From Vreelandella nigrificans (GTDB lineage Bacteria > Pseudomonadota > Gammaproteobacteria > Pseudomonadales > Halomonadaceae), in assembly GCF_002374315.1 (NCBI RefSeq), contig NZ_NWUX01000014.1, positions 57,739 through 121,738 on the forward strand: a DNA stretch of 64,000 bases, written 5' to 3'. The translations under genes were made by a program, and so were the position numbers. This document shows positions 51,019 to 58,822 of the stretch, in pieces. Within the stretch, counting starts at the first letter, position 1. Every line of letters begins with the position of its first letter. Below the pieces are notes generated by a model, which did not search any database, was not told the origin of the DNA, and saw only the letters and a list, made by a program, of their open reading frames with translations.

Positions 51019-51138
51019 GCTCTGAAGCCAAGGCAGATTGGCGCATCATTCACGCAAGCTAGCACCGGGAAAATTGACTTTGGCCGCCCAGCAGCAGCTT
51101 GCTAGGCTCATGGCCGTAAAAGCACATAAAACCTTTCA

Positions 51139-51735
51139 TTAGTCACGAGGCCGGCTGAGCAGATAATTCAGGTGTGAGCAAATCTCAGGCCATTCGCCTC
51201 TGCGTAAACTATACATCACAGTGTCACGAATAGTGCCGTCACGGCGCAGCACATTACCCCGGATCACACCATCCTTCTTCGCGCCTAAGCGCTCAATTGC
51301 ACGCTGACTCTCGAAGTTGAAGTTGTCCGCGCGCCAACCAACCACATTACAACCTAGTGTGTCGAAAGCGTGGGTTAAAAGCAGCAACTTGCATATAGTG
51401 TTGACATGCGTTCGCTGTGCTCGCTTTGCGTACCAGGTGTAGCCAATTTCTACTCTTTTTACGTCGGGCAGAATATCGTGGTAACTGGTGGAGCCAAGCA
51501 CCGTGCCGCTGGCATCGTCAATAACAGCAAAAGCAAAACGGTGGCCTTGCTCGCGACCTCTCAGCGCGGTATCAATGTAACCGCGCGTCTCGTTGGGTGC
51601 TGGCACAGATGTGATGCGTAGATTCCACAATTCTCCATCAGCGGCAGCGGCGCGAAGCCCCTCTTCATGGCTAAACTCAAGCGGCACCAAACTTATGCCG
51701 CGTGCTGTGAGGGTGATGGGTTCTATGAAGGCCAT
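51139..51735 (-). CDS. GNAT acetyltransferase, RimJ/RimL type
   Basis: The 198 residues from MAFIEPITL resemble the RimL-type acetyltransferase_3 group: RGISLVPLEFSHEEGL, a middle HDILPDVKRVEIGYTWY and the late NFNFESQRAIERLGAKKDGV typical of protein N-terminal acetyltransferases. The frame is open to 51846, but GGGAA precedes the ATG at 51735 and the upstream residues look non-homologous. Its GC-rich codon use differs from the next cassette genes. Confidence 0.85.
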   Translation of the reverse strand: MAFIEPITLTARGISLVPLEFSHEEGLRAAAADGELWNLRITSVPAPNETRGYIDTALRGREQGHRFAFAVIDDASGTVLGSTSYHDILPDVKRVEIGYTWYAKRAQRTHVNTICKLLLLTHAFDTLGCNVVGWRADNFNFESQRAIERLGAKKDGVIRGNVLRRDGTIRDTVMYSLRRGEWPEICSHLNYLLSRPRD

Positions 51736-51875
51736 GTTGTTCCCGATATCTAATAGCGAGCGCAAACTCCCCGCCTTGTTAAAATTTTTATAACGCCATA
51801 TGTAGTAGTGGATACGCATTTCCCTAGCCATCGATTGGTGAGCCATCCCACTACCACTGTTAGCGCACCTTAAAT

Positions 51876-52031
51876 CAATAACGCCAAGATACTCTGTAGA
51901 TCTTCTTCCGCTAAAAATACATAGCTATGCACTTACCTCGATTACAGCTATATATCAAGCACAAGCGACAAGCCGCGCTATAGAGCAGGCATCCCAGCGA
52001 CAAAGGCAGTGAATGGGACGTACTGTTAGGC
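51876..52031 (-). repeat. attC-type site behind the 52026 gene
   Basis: The right core GTTAGGC (52025-52031) is clear and holds the stop codon of the next gene. The left core is weak (CAATAAC at 51876). Length of about 156 bases would suit a large attC. Confidence 0.4.
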
Positions 52032-52472
52032 ATTTTTACTACCCAGTTTTGACCATTGCTGCAAAGAACCAATAGCAAACAGGCCACCAATGAACAAACA
52101 AATACCTGAGCTGATGAGCCAAAATGTCAGGCTATTTTCTGGGAACATGGGTATTAAGCCAACGAATGAAACACCTCGAAATATAAATATGCCTGCAATA
52201 ACTACCAAAGCCAATCTTGTGAGCGGTAAGCGCTTAATGACGCCAGCTCCAGAAAGTCCATAGAGCGCACAAATTAAAAGTATTAAAACAATGACAGAAG
52301 TGACTATCGCAGGATACCAAAGGCCTTGTTCTGCCATCTGAGCCATCTCTTCACCAGCGCCAAAGAAACGATACCAATCTGCGCCGAATACTATGCAGCC
52401 AACATGAGCAAGTGCAGCGACAACGCAGCAAAGTGCTGCAGTGACAAGGTACTTATTACTATCAGAATTCAC
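52026..52472 (-). CDS. Small four-helix membrane protein, unknown
   Basis: The 148 residues contain four hydrophobic segments (VTAALCCVVAALAHVGCIVFG; AIVTSVIVLILLICALYGL in outline; LALVVIAGIFIF; LISSGICLFIGGLFAIG). A short periplasmic loop with WYRFFGAGEEMAQM lies between the first two. No family recognised with certainty. Its TAA stop is in the GTTAGGC core, so it is an integron cassette gene. AAGGAGGAAA lies just before the ATG. Confidence 0.75.
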   Translation of the reverse strand: MNSDSNKYLVTAALCCVVAALAHVGCIVFGADWYRFFGAGEEMAQMAEQGLWYPAIVTSVIVLILLICALYGLSGAGVIKRLPLTRLALVVIAGIFIFRGVSFVGLIPMFPENSLTFWLISSGICLFIGGLFAIGSLQQWSKLGSKNA

Positions 52473-52487
52473 TTTTCCTCCTTGAGT

Positions 52488-52494
52488 GCCTAAC
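52488..52494 (-). repeat. attC core (left half-site), second half unclear
   Basis: GCCTAAC followed by GCTTTGGTTCAGAG, typical of the start of an attC. The matching GTTAGGC is missing in the next 70 bases, so the site is truncated or decayed. Confidence 0.45.
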
Positions 52495-52553
52495 GCTTTG
52501 GTTCAGAGATAAATTGCGAGTACAGCGAGTAACTTACCCGCGTGCAACAGATT

Positions 52554-52838
52554 TCATTCGAATGAATCCATAAGCATGACGGTTCCATCTTTTCTTTGAT
52601 ACTTGTTGATCATTGGTACCAACCTTTTGAAATGTTCTGTATTACAGTGGATACGCAATGCTTCCCGATCAGGCCACTCCTCTATGAATATAAAATGCCC
52701 TGGGTCTTTTTGGTCGATAAAAAGATCGTAAGACACGCAAAGCGGCTCTTTTTTAGTTTTCTCAACTAACTCTCGATATAGAGCCATCACTTCTTGAATA
52801 TGGGCCGGATCGATGAAGTCTTGAGCAATTACTTTCAA
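52554..52838 (-). CDS. Antibiotic biosynthesis monooxygenase (ABM/YgiN) domain protein
   Basis: A complete one-domain protein of 94 residues with the dimeric ferredoxin-like ABM fold: MKVIAQDFIDPAHIQEV, SYDLFIDQKDPGHFIFIEEW and HCNTEHFKRLVPMI. Such proteins oxidise quinols or degrade heme; the role here is unknown. Cassette-type gene, minus strand, AT-richer than the core genes. Confidence 0.85.
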   Translation of the reverse strand: MKVIAQDFIDPAHIQEVMALYRELVEKTKKEPLCVSYDLFIDQKDPGHFIFIEEWPDREALRIHCNTEHFKRLVPMINKYQRKDGTVMLMDSFE

Positions 52839-52986
52839 CTGTTCCTGTGCTTAGCCTAATGACTCGGTATATAGAGGCCTCCAACATTGCTCTCTCCCTT
52901 TAGGGCTCTATTCCGCTAATTTACTACAGACACTTTAAATAGGTCAGTCACACAACAGGATGATGATCAACGTCTAACTGGATTAT

Positions 52987-53550
52987 TTAAGCATGGCTTT
53001 CCCAGCTACAAAACTGGTTACGCACTTCCATAAGAGCGAACCCTAGCAGATTAAGCCCTTGCCACAGGTTTGGATTTTTCGCAGCAGGATCATCAACCGC
53101 CAGCCCAATTCCCCAGATGCGGTCCACGGGACTCGCTTCAACTAGCACCTGATTGCCAGTTGATACCAAGAAGTCCTTAAGCGCCAAGTTTTGATCAAAT
53201 TTTAGGAGGTTAGCTTTGACGACGATTTCGAATCTATGACGGTCCCATAACTGTTCATCAAACCCCTTGACCTTACGACCTATTTTCTTAGCTTCTCCAG
53301 GGCTTGATGCTGCCACTGCCCTTTGCACAGCATCATCGTCACAAAATAGACGCGCCTTTGCTGCCATCATGTAATGCTCTGCCGTCTGGTACGTTATCCC
53401 ACCTTCGATGAATGGCGCGTCGTACCACTGGCTAAAGCAGGATTTCATAATCCCACCTCCAGACTTCTGGTGACCCCAAAAGAACAAATATTCGACCCTG
53501 TTCCCATAGTTCACATAGTGGGATAGCTCATCCCTGTCTCGAATCTGCAC
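52987..53550 (-). CDS. NADAR-family (YbiA-like) protein
   Basis: The 187 residues hold a NADAR domain: EYLFFWGHQKSGG, SQWYDAPFIEGGITYQTAEHYMMAAKARLF and DRIWGIGLAVDDPAAKNPNLWQGLNLLG in outline. The family hydrolyses N-glycosidic bonds of riboflavin intermediates or removes ADP-ribose from guanine. The frame is open to 53703, but residues upstream of 53582 are encoded by an IS relic. I therefore start at the GTG 53550, which has GAGGG 8 bases upstream and gives the normal length. Confidence 0.78.
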   Translation of the reverse strand: MQIRDRDELSHYVNYGNRVEYLFFWGHQKSGGGIMKSCFSQWYDAPFIEGGITYQTAEHYMMAAKARLFCDDDAVQRAVAASSPGEAKKIGRKVKGFDEQLWDRHRFEIVVKANLLKFDQNLALKDFLVSTGNQVLVEASPVDRIWGIGLAVDDPAAKNPNLWQGLNLLGFALMEVRNQFCSWESHA

Positions 53551-53581
53551 TTTGCACCCTCGATCTATATAGCGGCTTAAC

Positions 53582-53660
53582 AAGGCTATAGAAAAACCCA
53601 ATTTCAAGCCACTTCGCGGCTCAGCCTTTTCGTCGTGCCAATATTGCCGAACATTGCCGT
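53582..53660 (-). mobile_element. IS1182-type relic, third copy
   Basis: Starts AAGGCTATAGAAAAACCC directly after AAC (53579-53581), matching the left end of the element at 59342 with two changes. After about 35 bases it jumps to an internal part (GTCGTGCCAATATTGCCGAA) that matches 59645-59665. The relic is about 80 bases and sits in the N-terminal frame of the NADAR ORF. Confidence 0.75.
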
Positions 53661-54217
53661 CATCTCTCCTCAATGAACAAGCCAGGGTAGCTGGCGATAA
53701 CACCCGGCGCAGAAAACATCAGTATTCCGCTATAGTCAGCAGTTGGCGCCTGATACTCATATTCAGTGTCTGAAATGCGTTTATAGCGCTGCGGGAGTAT
53801 CTCAAACCTCAGCTCAGGGAATGCCAAATAAGCGGCGGACACTTGCGCTTCTTCGCCAACCCGCAGAGCCAGCCGCCGAACTGGAAGAAAGTTCGTTGCT
53901 GGAGTGAATCCAAGGTCCAGGTCCATACAGCCTGCCAACTGGGGCTGCTCAGCATCATTCATTATCCAAACCCCGTTATCAGTAGCACGGACCCGCACGT
54001 CCACTACTGTATCGCCAATCCAACCTGCCACCGCCGCCTTCTGTGTCTGAAAGGCCGGATCAGCGAGCACCTCGTATCGGATCTGGCAGACCTCTCCACC
54101 TTCGAGAAATACAGCCGAACCACGTAAGGTCCAGCCGTTATCACTAGGTGCGAACCGGCAAGCATCATGGCCAGGCACATCGAGCCTGCGCCACAACACG
54201 GTAATAGCTTTGTTCAT
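53660..54217 (-). CDS. Putative glycolipid-binding family protein
   Basis: The 185 residues resemble the PA1994-type glycolipid-binding family: ITVLWRRLDVPGHDACRF, GGEVCQIRYEVLADPAF and DLGFTPATNFLPVRRLAL. The fold is beta-rich with lipoprotein-binding relatives. The C terminus ends SYPGLFIEER, right where the IS relic begins, so the natural end may have been replaced. Function unknown. Confidence 0.72.
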   Translation of the reverse strand: MNKAITVLWRRLDVPGHDACRFAPSDNGWTLRGSAVFLEGGEVCQIRYEVLADPAFQTQKAAVAGWIGDTVVDVRVRATDNGVWIMNDAEQPQLAGCMDLDLGFTPATNFLPVRRLALRVGEEAQVSAAYLAFPELRFEILPQRYKRISDTEYEYQAPTADYSGILMFSAPGVIASYPGLFIEER

Positions 54218-54252
54218 TCAGCCCCCTTGCTGGTGGCGACGCTAGCACTTGA

Positions 54253-54259
54253 GTTAGGC
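54253..54259 (-). repeat. attC core (right half-site) with embedded stop
   Basis: GTTAGGC; its TTA is the stop codon (TAA) of the flavin-binding-fold gene. The left half is missing: the next gene starts only 36 bases away, so the site is truncated. Confidence 0.5.
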
Positions 54260-54733
54260 ATCTTTATCCTGGGTCACCCCATAAGTGCGAAGCGCGGACT
54301 GAATTTGCGACTCTTCAGTAGTCTCTGAAGGGTAAAGGCGGTAGCTAGGCGCAACGATCGGTTCCACAGCGATAGCTCTTACAACGAACACGCTATATAT
54401 CGGATAGCGATCACCAGCCATCGCGAGCAGCGGGTCAACCCAGCGAGAATACTCCGGCTCTGACGGCTTAAGTTCGGTTGCCGTGCCAATAATCTTGAAG
54501 CCCTTTTGGACAAAAACATCAACAAAACTCAGACATATCTTCTGGTTCACCCTGATATTCTTTGCTGACTGAGGTGAAGCAATGTTTGCAACCACTATGT
54601 TCTGACTATCTGCAACAGCAAATACTTCCTTTGGCGACACATTCGGCTGCCCGTTTTCGTCACTTGTAGCTAGCCAACAGAGCACGCTTCGCTCTACAGA
54701 TTCACGAACTTCGGAAGTTATTAGGTCTGACAC
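54254..54733 (-). CDS. Pyridoxamine 5'-phosphate oxidase-like FMN-binding protein
   Basis: The 159 residues have the split-barrel PNPOx-like fold: SVLCWLATSDENGQPNVSPKEV and VVANIASPQSAKNIRVN, followed by VGFKIIGTA-type strands. Family members bind FMN, F420 or heme. The substrate is unknown. Its stop is in an attC core, and an attC (54750-54874) lies just upstream, so it is an integron cassette. Confidence 0.82.
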   Translation of the reverse strand: MSDLITSEVRESVERSVLCWLATSDENGQPNVSPKEVFAVADSQNIVVANIASPQSAKNIRVNQKICLSFVDVFVQKGFKIIGTATELKPSEPEYSRWVDPLLAMAGDRYPIYSVFVVRAIAVEPIVAPSYRLYPSETTEESQIQSALRTYGVTQDKDA

Positions 54734-54749
54734 ACATTCCTCCTAGAAT

Positions 54750-54874
54750 GCCTAACGCAGCTTTAGTCTAAGCGGGTATCATAGAAAGATCGTTCGATAT
54801 ACTGCTCCCCACTCCATGACGCTGCCAAATGGCCATAAGCGGCTGTTTGCGTCCGCTGAATTGACAGGTTGAGC
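54750..54874 (-). repeat. attC site
   Basis: GCCTAAC (54750-54756) to GTTGAGC (54868-54874), 125 bases, with AGTCTAAGCGG and CCGCTGAATTGACA as rough inner arms. The loop contains CGATATAC...CATGACGCTGCCAAATGGCCAT, clearly related to the IS1182-type relic at 57940-57983. Confidence 0.6.
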
Positions 54875-54969
54875 AATGCCTCCCAATCCACACCTGGAAT
54901 GGTTTGTTTTGATCTCAATGCCACCCAGGCGGACATTCCAAATATTTATTTTGGTTCTAATCCCGCTTT

Positions 54970-56037
54970 TCAAAAAGCTCCCAGTGATCGTGCCACGGTA
55001 GCGAGATCGGTGAATATGCCCTGCCCAGCCTGCTCTGGCCCGGCACCTGGTCCAATAATTGTAATCTCGCTAACTGTATCGGATTTAACGGTAAGAGCAT
55101 TCATCACACCATCAATCCGGGAAAGTGGATCTGTCAGTGGCAGGGCAACTGGCTCGACACGACATTCAAGCGGTATATGTCTAGCTTCGGGACTATTGCT
55201 CTTCTGACCGAGCTGCACACTGGCTAAAAGCTTGATCCGACATTTGTTCTGAGCAGCCTGCTGTACCTCATTTTGTGTAATTTCGGTAATCCCACGCAGG
55301 ATGACTTGATCGGCTGAAACAGTTTGGCCAAATGCAACGGCTGTCAATATACGAACCTTTGCAACTATATCGTATCCTTCCACATCATCTGTTGGGTCTG
55401 GTTCCGCGTATCCATAGTATTTCGCATCAGCTAATGCACTTGAATAGTCAAGACCGTCGGCCATCTTGCTTAGAATGTGGTTTGCCGTCCCATTCAAGAT
55501 TCCCCGGAATCCAATCACGCGTGTTCCGGCCAAGCCCTCTTGCAAAGTACTCAGAACTGGGGTGCCGGACATGACGGTGGATTCCATTCGGAAATGAACA
55601 CCGCGCTTCTTAGCAAGCGCAGTCAATTCCAGTGCTGCAGCGGCGCAAGCGCCTTTGCTAGACGTTATAACGTGGGTGCCACGTTCCAGAGCTACGCGGA
55701 TGTGGCTCAGCGCAGGTTCAGGATCACGAGGGTTTGTATTACTTGTTTCTGCCAACACGTCGTATTCTGTCGCTGCAAGGCCCTCGAGTGCATTTTCCCA
55801 CCATTGGACACCGGGGTAATCCGCCAAAGCCTTCCCGGCAACTAAATAATTGAGTAGGTTAGGAATATCAAAACCGGCATCACAGTGAATAAATCCACCA
55901 CGGCGAGTGGCGACACTAACCACAGAAACCTTAACTCCACACTCTCTTTCGAGCCATGTGCCACGTCTATACACGGCATCAGCTAGCCAGCGCCCCACTG
56001 TACCAAAACCAACAATTGATAAACGTATATGTTTCAT
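54970..56037 (-). CDS. Homoserine dehydrogenase-like oxidoreductase
   Basis: The 355 residues show an N-terminal NAD(P)-binding motif (IVGFGTVGRWLADAV) and the homoserine dehydrogenase core: TSSKGACAAAA, MESTVMSGTPVLSTL, GFRGILNGTANHILSKM and DPTDDVEGYDIVAK in outline. The C-terminal ACT domain of the 430-residue housekeeping enzyme is missing. It reduces aspartate semialdehyde in the family. A second copy or a catabolic relative is likely, given its accessory setting. The start at 56037 (MKHIRLS) is preferred over 56055. Confidence 0.8.
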   Translation of the reverse strand: MKHIRLSIVGFGTVGRWLADAVYRRGTWLERECGVKVSVVSVATRRGGFIHCDAGFDIPNLLNYLVAGKALADYPGVQWWENALEGLAATEYDVLAETSNTNPRDPEPALSHIRVALERGTHVITSSKGACAAAALELTALAKKRGVHFRMESTVMSGTPVLSTLQEGLAGTRVIGFRGILNGTANHILSKMADGLDYSSALADAKYYGYAEPDPTDDVEGYDIVAKVRILTAVAFGQTVSADQVILRGITEITQNEVQQAAQNKCRIKLLASVQLGQKSNSPEARHIPLECRVEPVALPLTDPLSRIDGVMNALTVKSDTVSEITIIGPGAGPEQAGQGIFTDLATVARSLGAF

Positions 56038-56158
56038 GTGTGTGCCATCAACCAATGGGCCAGAGAGGCATGAGTTCTAGAGAGATACACAGCGACTGCG
56101 TAACAGACCGGTTTGGAATCACGCAGCAGTGGAAAAGTGATCACTGTGCAGTCTTTGG

Positions 56159-56355
56159 TTATAAACCAATATAGCTCAAGGCCACATGCGCTTCTGTGTA
56201 ATCCAGAACCGATTGAGGGCTATTAATGCGATTCCCGACAGAGACAAAGTTGTAGCCCAGGGTTTTGGATGCTTCCTGATCCCAAGGCCCGTCCCCAAAA
56301 TAGGTTATGGAATCGTAACGCTCCTTACCCGCACGCCTTGCGGCCAACCGCATAA
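56159..56355 (-). pseudogene. HAD-superfamily hydrolase fragment
   Basis: About 65 codons encode the C-terminal end of a HAD phosphatase: LAARRAGKERYDSITYFGDGPWDQEASK has the motif IV GDxxWD, then LGYNFVSVGNRIN. The nucleophile domain is missing. Upstream codons belong to the neighbouring cysteine hydrolase end. It appears to be a broken remnant. Confidence 0.6.
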
Positions 56356-56366
56356 TCCTGTAACAG

Positions 56367-57041
56367 CTATTGTTCAAACATTTCATCGAATTGCGTCACG
56401 CTAACTCCGTGACCAAAATGGTGAAGCACCTCATTTTCAAAATAGGTTTGCTGTGATTCCTTAAAAGCGCCAGTGGCGTCGGTGACCACGAAGGTACGAT
56501 AACCTTTATCATGAGCTTCCCTCAGTGTCGATTCCACACACACGTGAGTTGCAAATCCAGCTAAAAATAACGTATCGACTCCGTTATTCCGCAGGAAGCT
56601 ATCGAGATTACTGCCAGCGAATCCTGAAGCGCCCGTTCTCTCAGTGATGACATGCTCATGTGGAAGCGGTTCGAAATCGGTATGGATAGATTGCATGTCA
56701 CCTCTCCAAGTATTGGCGTTAGGTATTGCGGCTCTGAGGCCAAAGGTGGCATCACCAAAAATACGGTACTGGGCATCAGGTTTTAGCGTCACGTGAATTA
56801 CTGATACTCCCTGTTTCCGGGCCGCGGCCAATAGAGATTTCGAATGATGGATAGCTGACTCAAAATGCACCTCGTCCTCAACGAGAAGGTTTCGAAGATT
56901 GCCCTCTTCCGAAACCCATTCGTTCTGGTACTCAATCATCACTAACGCCGATCTGGACTGCTCAACAGATTCGGCGTACAAATTGGATGATGAAATCGCC
57001 ATTCCCGCGATAATTACTTGAACAATACGCTGAAGTGTCAT
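56367..57041 (-). CDS. Isochorismatase-family cysteine hydrolase, exported
   Basis: The 224 residues begin with a signal-type sequence (IVQVIIAGMAISSSNLYA). The domain then shows ALVMIEYQNEW (Asp of the triad replaced by Glu), THVTLKPDAQ and the catalytic Cys in AGFATHVCVESTLREA. Relatives hydrolyse isochorismate, nicotinamide or other amides. The Crp-type regulator gene lies 78 bases upstream in the same direction and probably controls it. Confidence 0.83.
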   Translation of the reverse strand: MTLQRIVQVIIAGMAISSSNLYAESVEQSRSALVMIEYQNEWVSEEGNLRNLLVEDEVHFESAIHHSKSLLAAARKQGVSVIHVTLKPDAQYRIFGDATFGLRAAIPNANTWRGDMQSIHTDFEPLPHEHVITERTGASGFAGSNLDSFLRNNGVDTLFLAGFATHVCVESTLREAHDKGYRTFVVTDATGAFKESQQTYFENEVLHHFGHGVSVTQFDEMFEQ

Positions 57042-57119
57042 TGATAAAGCTCCTGAATCATGTGATTGACAAGAGCATTCTTCACAAAGAAGTAGCTTAG
57101 AGCCTTAACATTTGATAAG

Positions 57120-57719
57120 TCAGTTTTTCATGCTCCGAATTCGAGACAGGGTTACGTCCGTCATCCCGAGGTAAGAGGCCAAATGACGGAGTGGGACTCG
57201 CTCGTGAAGGTCGGGAAAGTCAGCTACGAACCGCTCATATCGGCCTCTCGCATCCAACTGAAGAAACATGACTTCGCGGCGAATTTTATCTTCGAGCAGG
57301 CCTTCAGCCAGACGATAGAAAAAGTCATTACCACCAGAATATTTCCTCAGAAGCGCAGCCAATTGGGCATAACAACACCGATAGACTTCAACATTGGTCA
57401 GCGCTTCGACAAAGAAAAGCGAGGGTTCCTCGATAGCTGATCGAGCCATTGGGGCAAGAATTTGTCCTTCACTGAAAAATCCCTTATTGGATTCTCTGCC
57501 TTCGGAGTCCAAGTAGTACAGCCTGAAAATGCCTTGGCGAATCACCATCAGTTCATTCCAACGTTCCTCCGGAGATAACATTATCGAACCCGAGGAAATG
57601 TGAGCTTGCCGAAAGAGCGGAATTACTTCAGGAAGGGACACCTCCATTACCCCATTGTCAAGCAGGACTCTGGAAAGATCTGCAGTCATAGCTTGCCTTA
57701 ACGCTTCTACCTTTCTCAT
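57120..57719 (-). CDS. Crp/Fnr family transcriptional regulator
   Basis: The 199 residues from MRKVEALRQ hold an N-terminal cyclic-nucleotide-binding-type beta barrel (SSGSIMLSPEERWNELMVIRQG; LYYLDSEGRESNKGFFSEGQ in outline) and a C-terminal winged HTH (RVPLRHLASYLGMTDVTLSRI). No Fnr-type Cys cluster. The frame is open to 57881, but codons upstream of 57781 are an IS relic. The ATG at 57719 is preferred, although its ribosome site is weak. Confidence 0.82.
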   Translation of the reverse strand: MRKVEALRQAMTADLSRVLLDNGVMEVSLPEVIPLFRQAHISSGSIMLSPEERWNELMVIRQGIFRLYYLDSEGRESNKGFFSEGQILAPMARSAIEEPSLFFVEALTNVEVYRCCYAQLAALLRKYSGGNDFFYRLAEGLLEDKIRREVMFLQLDARGRYERFVADFPDLHERVPLRHLASYLGMTDVTLSRIRSMKN

Positions 57720-57780
57720 ACGGAGTAGCTCTCGATGCCTGTCATAACCTATTCGCACTTCGGGAATATAGCTACACAAC

Positions 57781-58083
57781 GAGGCTGTAGAAAAACCCGC
57801 TTTCAAGTCATCTCCACCGCCTGTTGCTCTAATTTTCGTCACCCTACCAGTCATCTGGTTGGATGATATTAATATCGGCATTCAGACACTAAAGTGCGCA
57901 CCTAACGCTAAGTAAGAGGGCTATTTTGCTCTTATGAAGCGATATACCCCACTCCTCGCCCTTCATGACGCGGCCAAATGACCATCATTCGCTAACTTCT
58001 CAATATTGTGCGCTAGGCAGTAAAGCCGCCATTGGCCCTGTACTTTCTTCTTGCCCCAAAGACTGAAGCGGTTCAGTCTTTGG
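57781..58083 (-). mobile_element. IS1182-type relic, second copy
   Basis: Begins GAGGCTGTAGAAAAACCC after ACAAC and matches 59342-59640 over about 300 bases with scattered differences. On the minus strand it encodes the C-terminal end of the transposase (KKKVQGQW, LYCLAHNIEKL). It breaks off at a perfect 12-base inverted repeat (58056-58083). It fills most of the 486-base gap between the regulator and the P-loop gene. Confidence 0.8.
58056..58083. repeat. Perfect 12-base inverted repeat at the relic edge
   Basis: CCAAAGACTGAA and TTCAGTCTTTGG separated by GCGG, exactly where similarity to the other IS copy ends. Confidence 0.75.
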
Positions 58084-58204
58084 CGAAGATCTATTCGAAC
58101 TATTATTTTCTTTTACCTGCCAATTTTCAGCAGGCATAGAAACAGGTTCGAGCCAGTAAAGGAGCCGCCGGGGTGGAGGGGATATTGTCCGCCAAGAGTA
58201 AACT

Positions 58205-58211
58205 GTTAGGT
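58205..58211 (-). repeat. attC core (right half-site) with embedded stop
   Basis: GTTAGGT; TTA gives the TAA stop of the P-loop gene. The left half seems to have been separated or replaced by the IS relic. Confidence 0.5.
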
Positions 58212-58739
58212 GGTATATATACTCTGCAAAATGAACGAAACACGCTCATTAATATTGCCTCGTGGAACTTCCAGTGTTTCGTACCCCCATTGCGCATACC
58301 ACCTTTTCATACCCTCAAACACCTCGATGGACTCCTCAAAAGTTTGATCACGTTCTGAATCTGTATCGTAAATTTCTTTCCATGGAGGCAGAAGAAAGAC
58401 AACGCTGTTATATGGGAACTTTTGAACGTAATTCGCTATTTCATCTCGTGCTAATGCGTTCTCCGCATCGAGCATGTACAGCGCGTCCAGCACCCCGCGA
58501 TCAAAGAACATGGCATGGGCGCAGGTGGTTACATCCTGATACTTTTCGATATCCGAACTAAGTATCTCCTGAGCAAAAGAGACCGGGTCCGGTCGAGGCG
58601 ATAATCTAGCCGCTAACCGCTCTTTGATTATTTTCCTGGCAGACTCCGGTACGCAACTATATCCTCGCTCCGCTAGAGCACTAAGAATTGTAGTTTTGCC
58701 ACCACCGGGGCCGCCGGTGACTACGAATCGATGGTTCAT
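58206..58739 (-). CDS. P-loop ATPase/kinase-like protein (AAA_28 type)
   Basis: The 177 residues start with a Walker A, VVTGGPGGGKTTIL, at residues 6-19. A Walker B-like AHAMFFDRGVLDA and an arginine-containing KIIKERLAARLSPRP follow. The protein resembles the AAA_28/thymidylate-kinase-like group of small predicted nucleotide kinases. Substrate unknown. Integron cassette gene with its TAA in the attC core. Confidence 0.8.
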   Translation of the reverse strand: MNHRFVVTGGPGGGKTTILSALAERGYSCVPESARKIIKERLAARLSPRPDPVSFAQEILSSDIEKYQDVTTCAHAMFFDRGVLDALYMLDAENALARDEIANYVQKFPYNSVVFLLPPWKEIYDTDSERDQTFEESIEVFEGMKRWYAQWGYETLEVPRGNINERVSFILQSIYTT

Positions 58740-58744
58740 CTCAC

Positions 58745-58822
58745 CCCTAACGTTTTACATGAGTGGCGACCGGAAGCGGGCGCAGCACGTTGGAAGGCGT
58801 CCGCTCCATGGAAAGGTTAGGC
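58745..58822 (-). repeat. attC site
   Basis: CCCTAAC (58745-58751) to GTTAGGC (58816-58822), 78 bases, GC-rich centre with GGAAGCGGGCGC and GGCGTCCGCTCC arms. It contains the RidA gene stop codon. Confidence 0.85.

Noticed and set aside
57900..57907. CCTAACGC as an attC core
   Set aside because: It lies inside the IS relic; the other copy has a different sequence at the same position, and no matching right core is near. Treated as chance.
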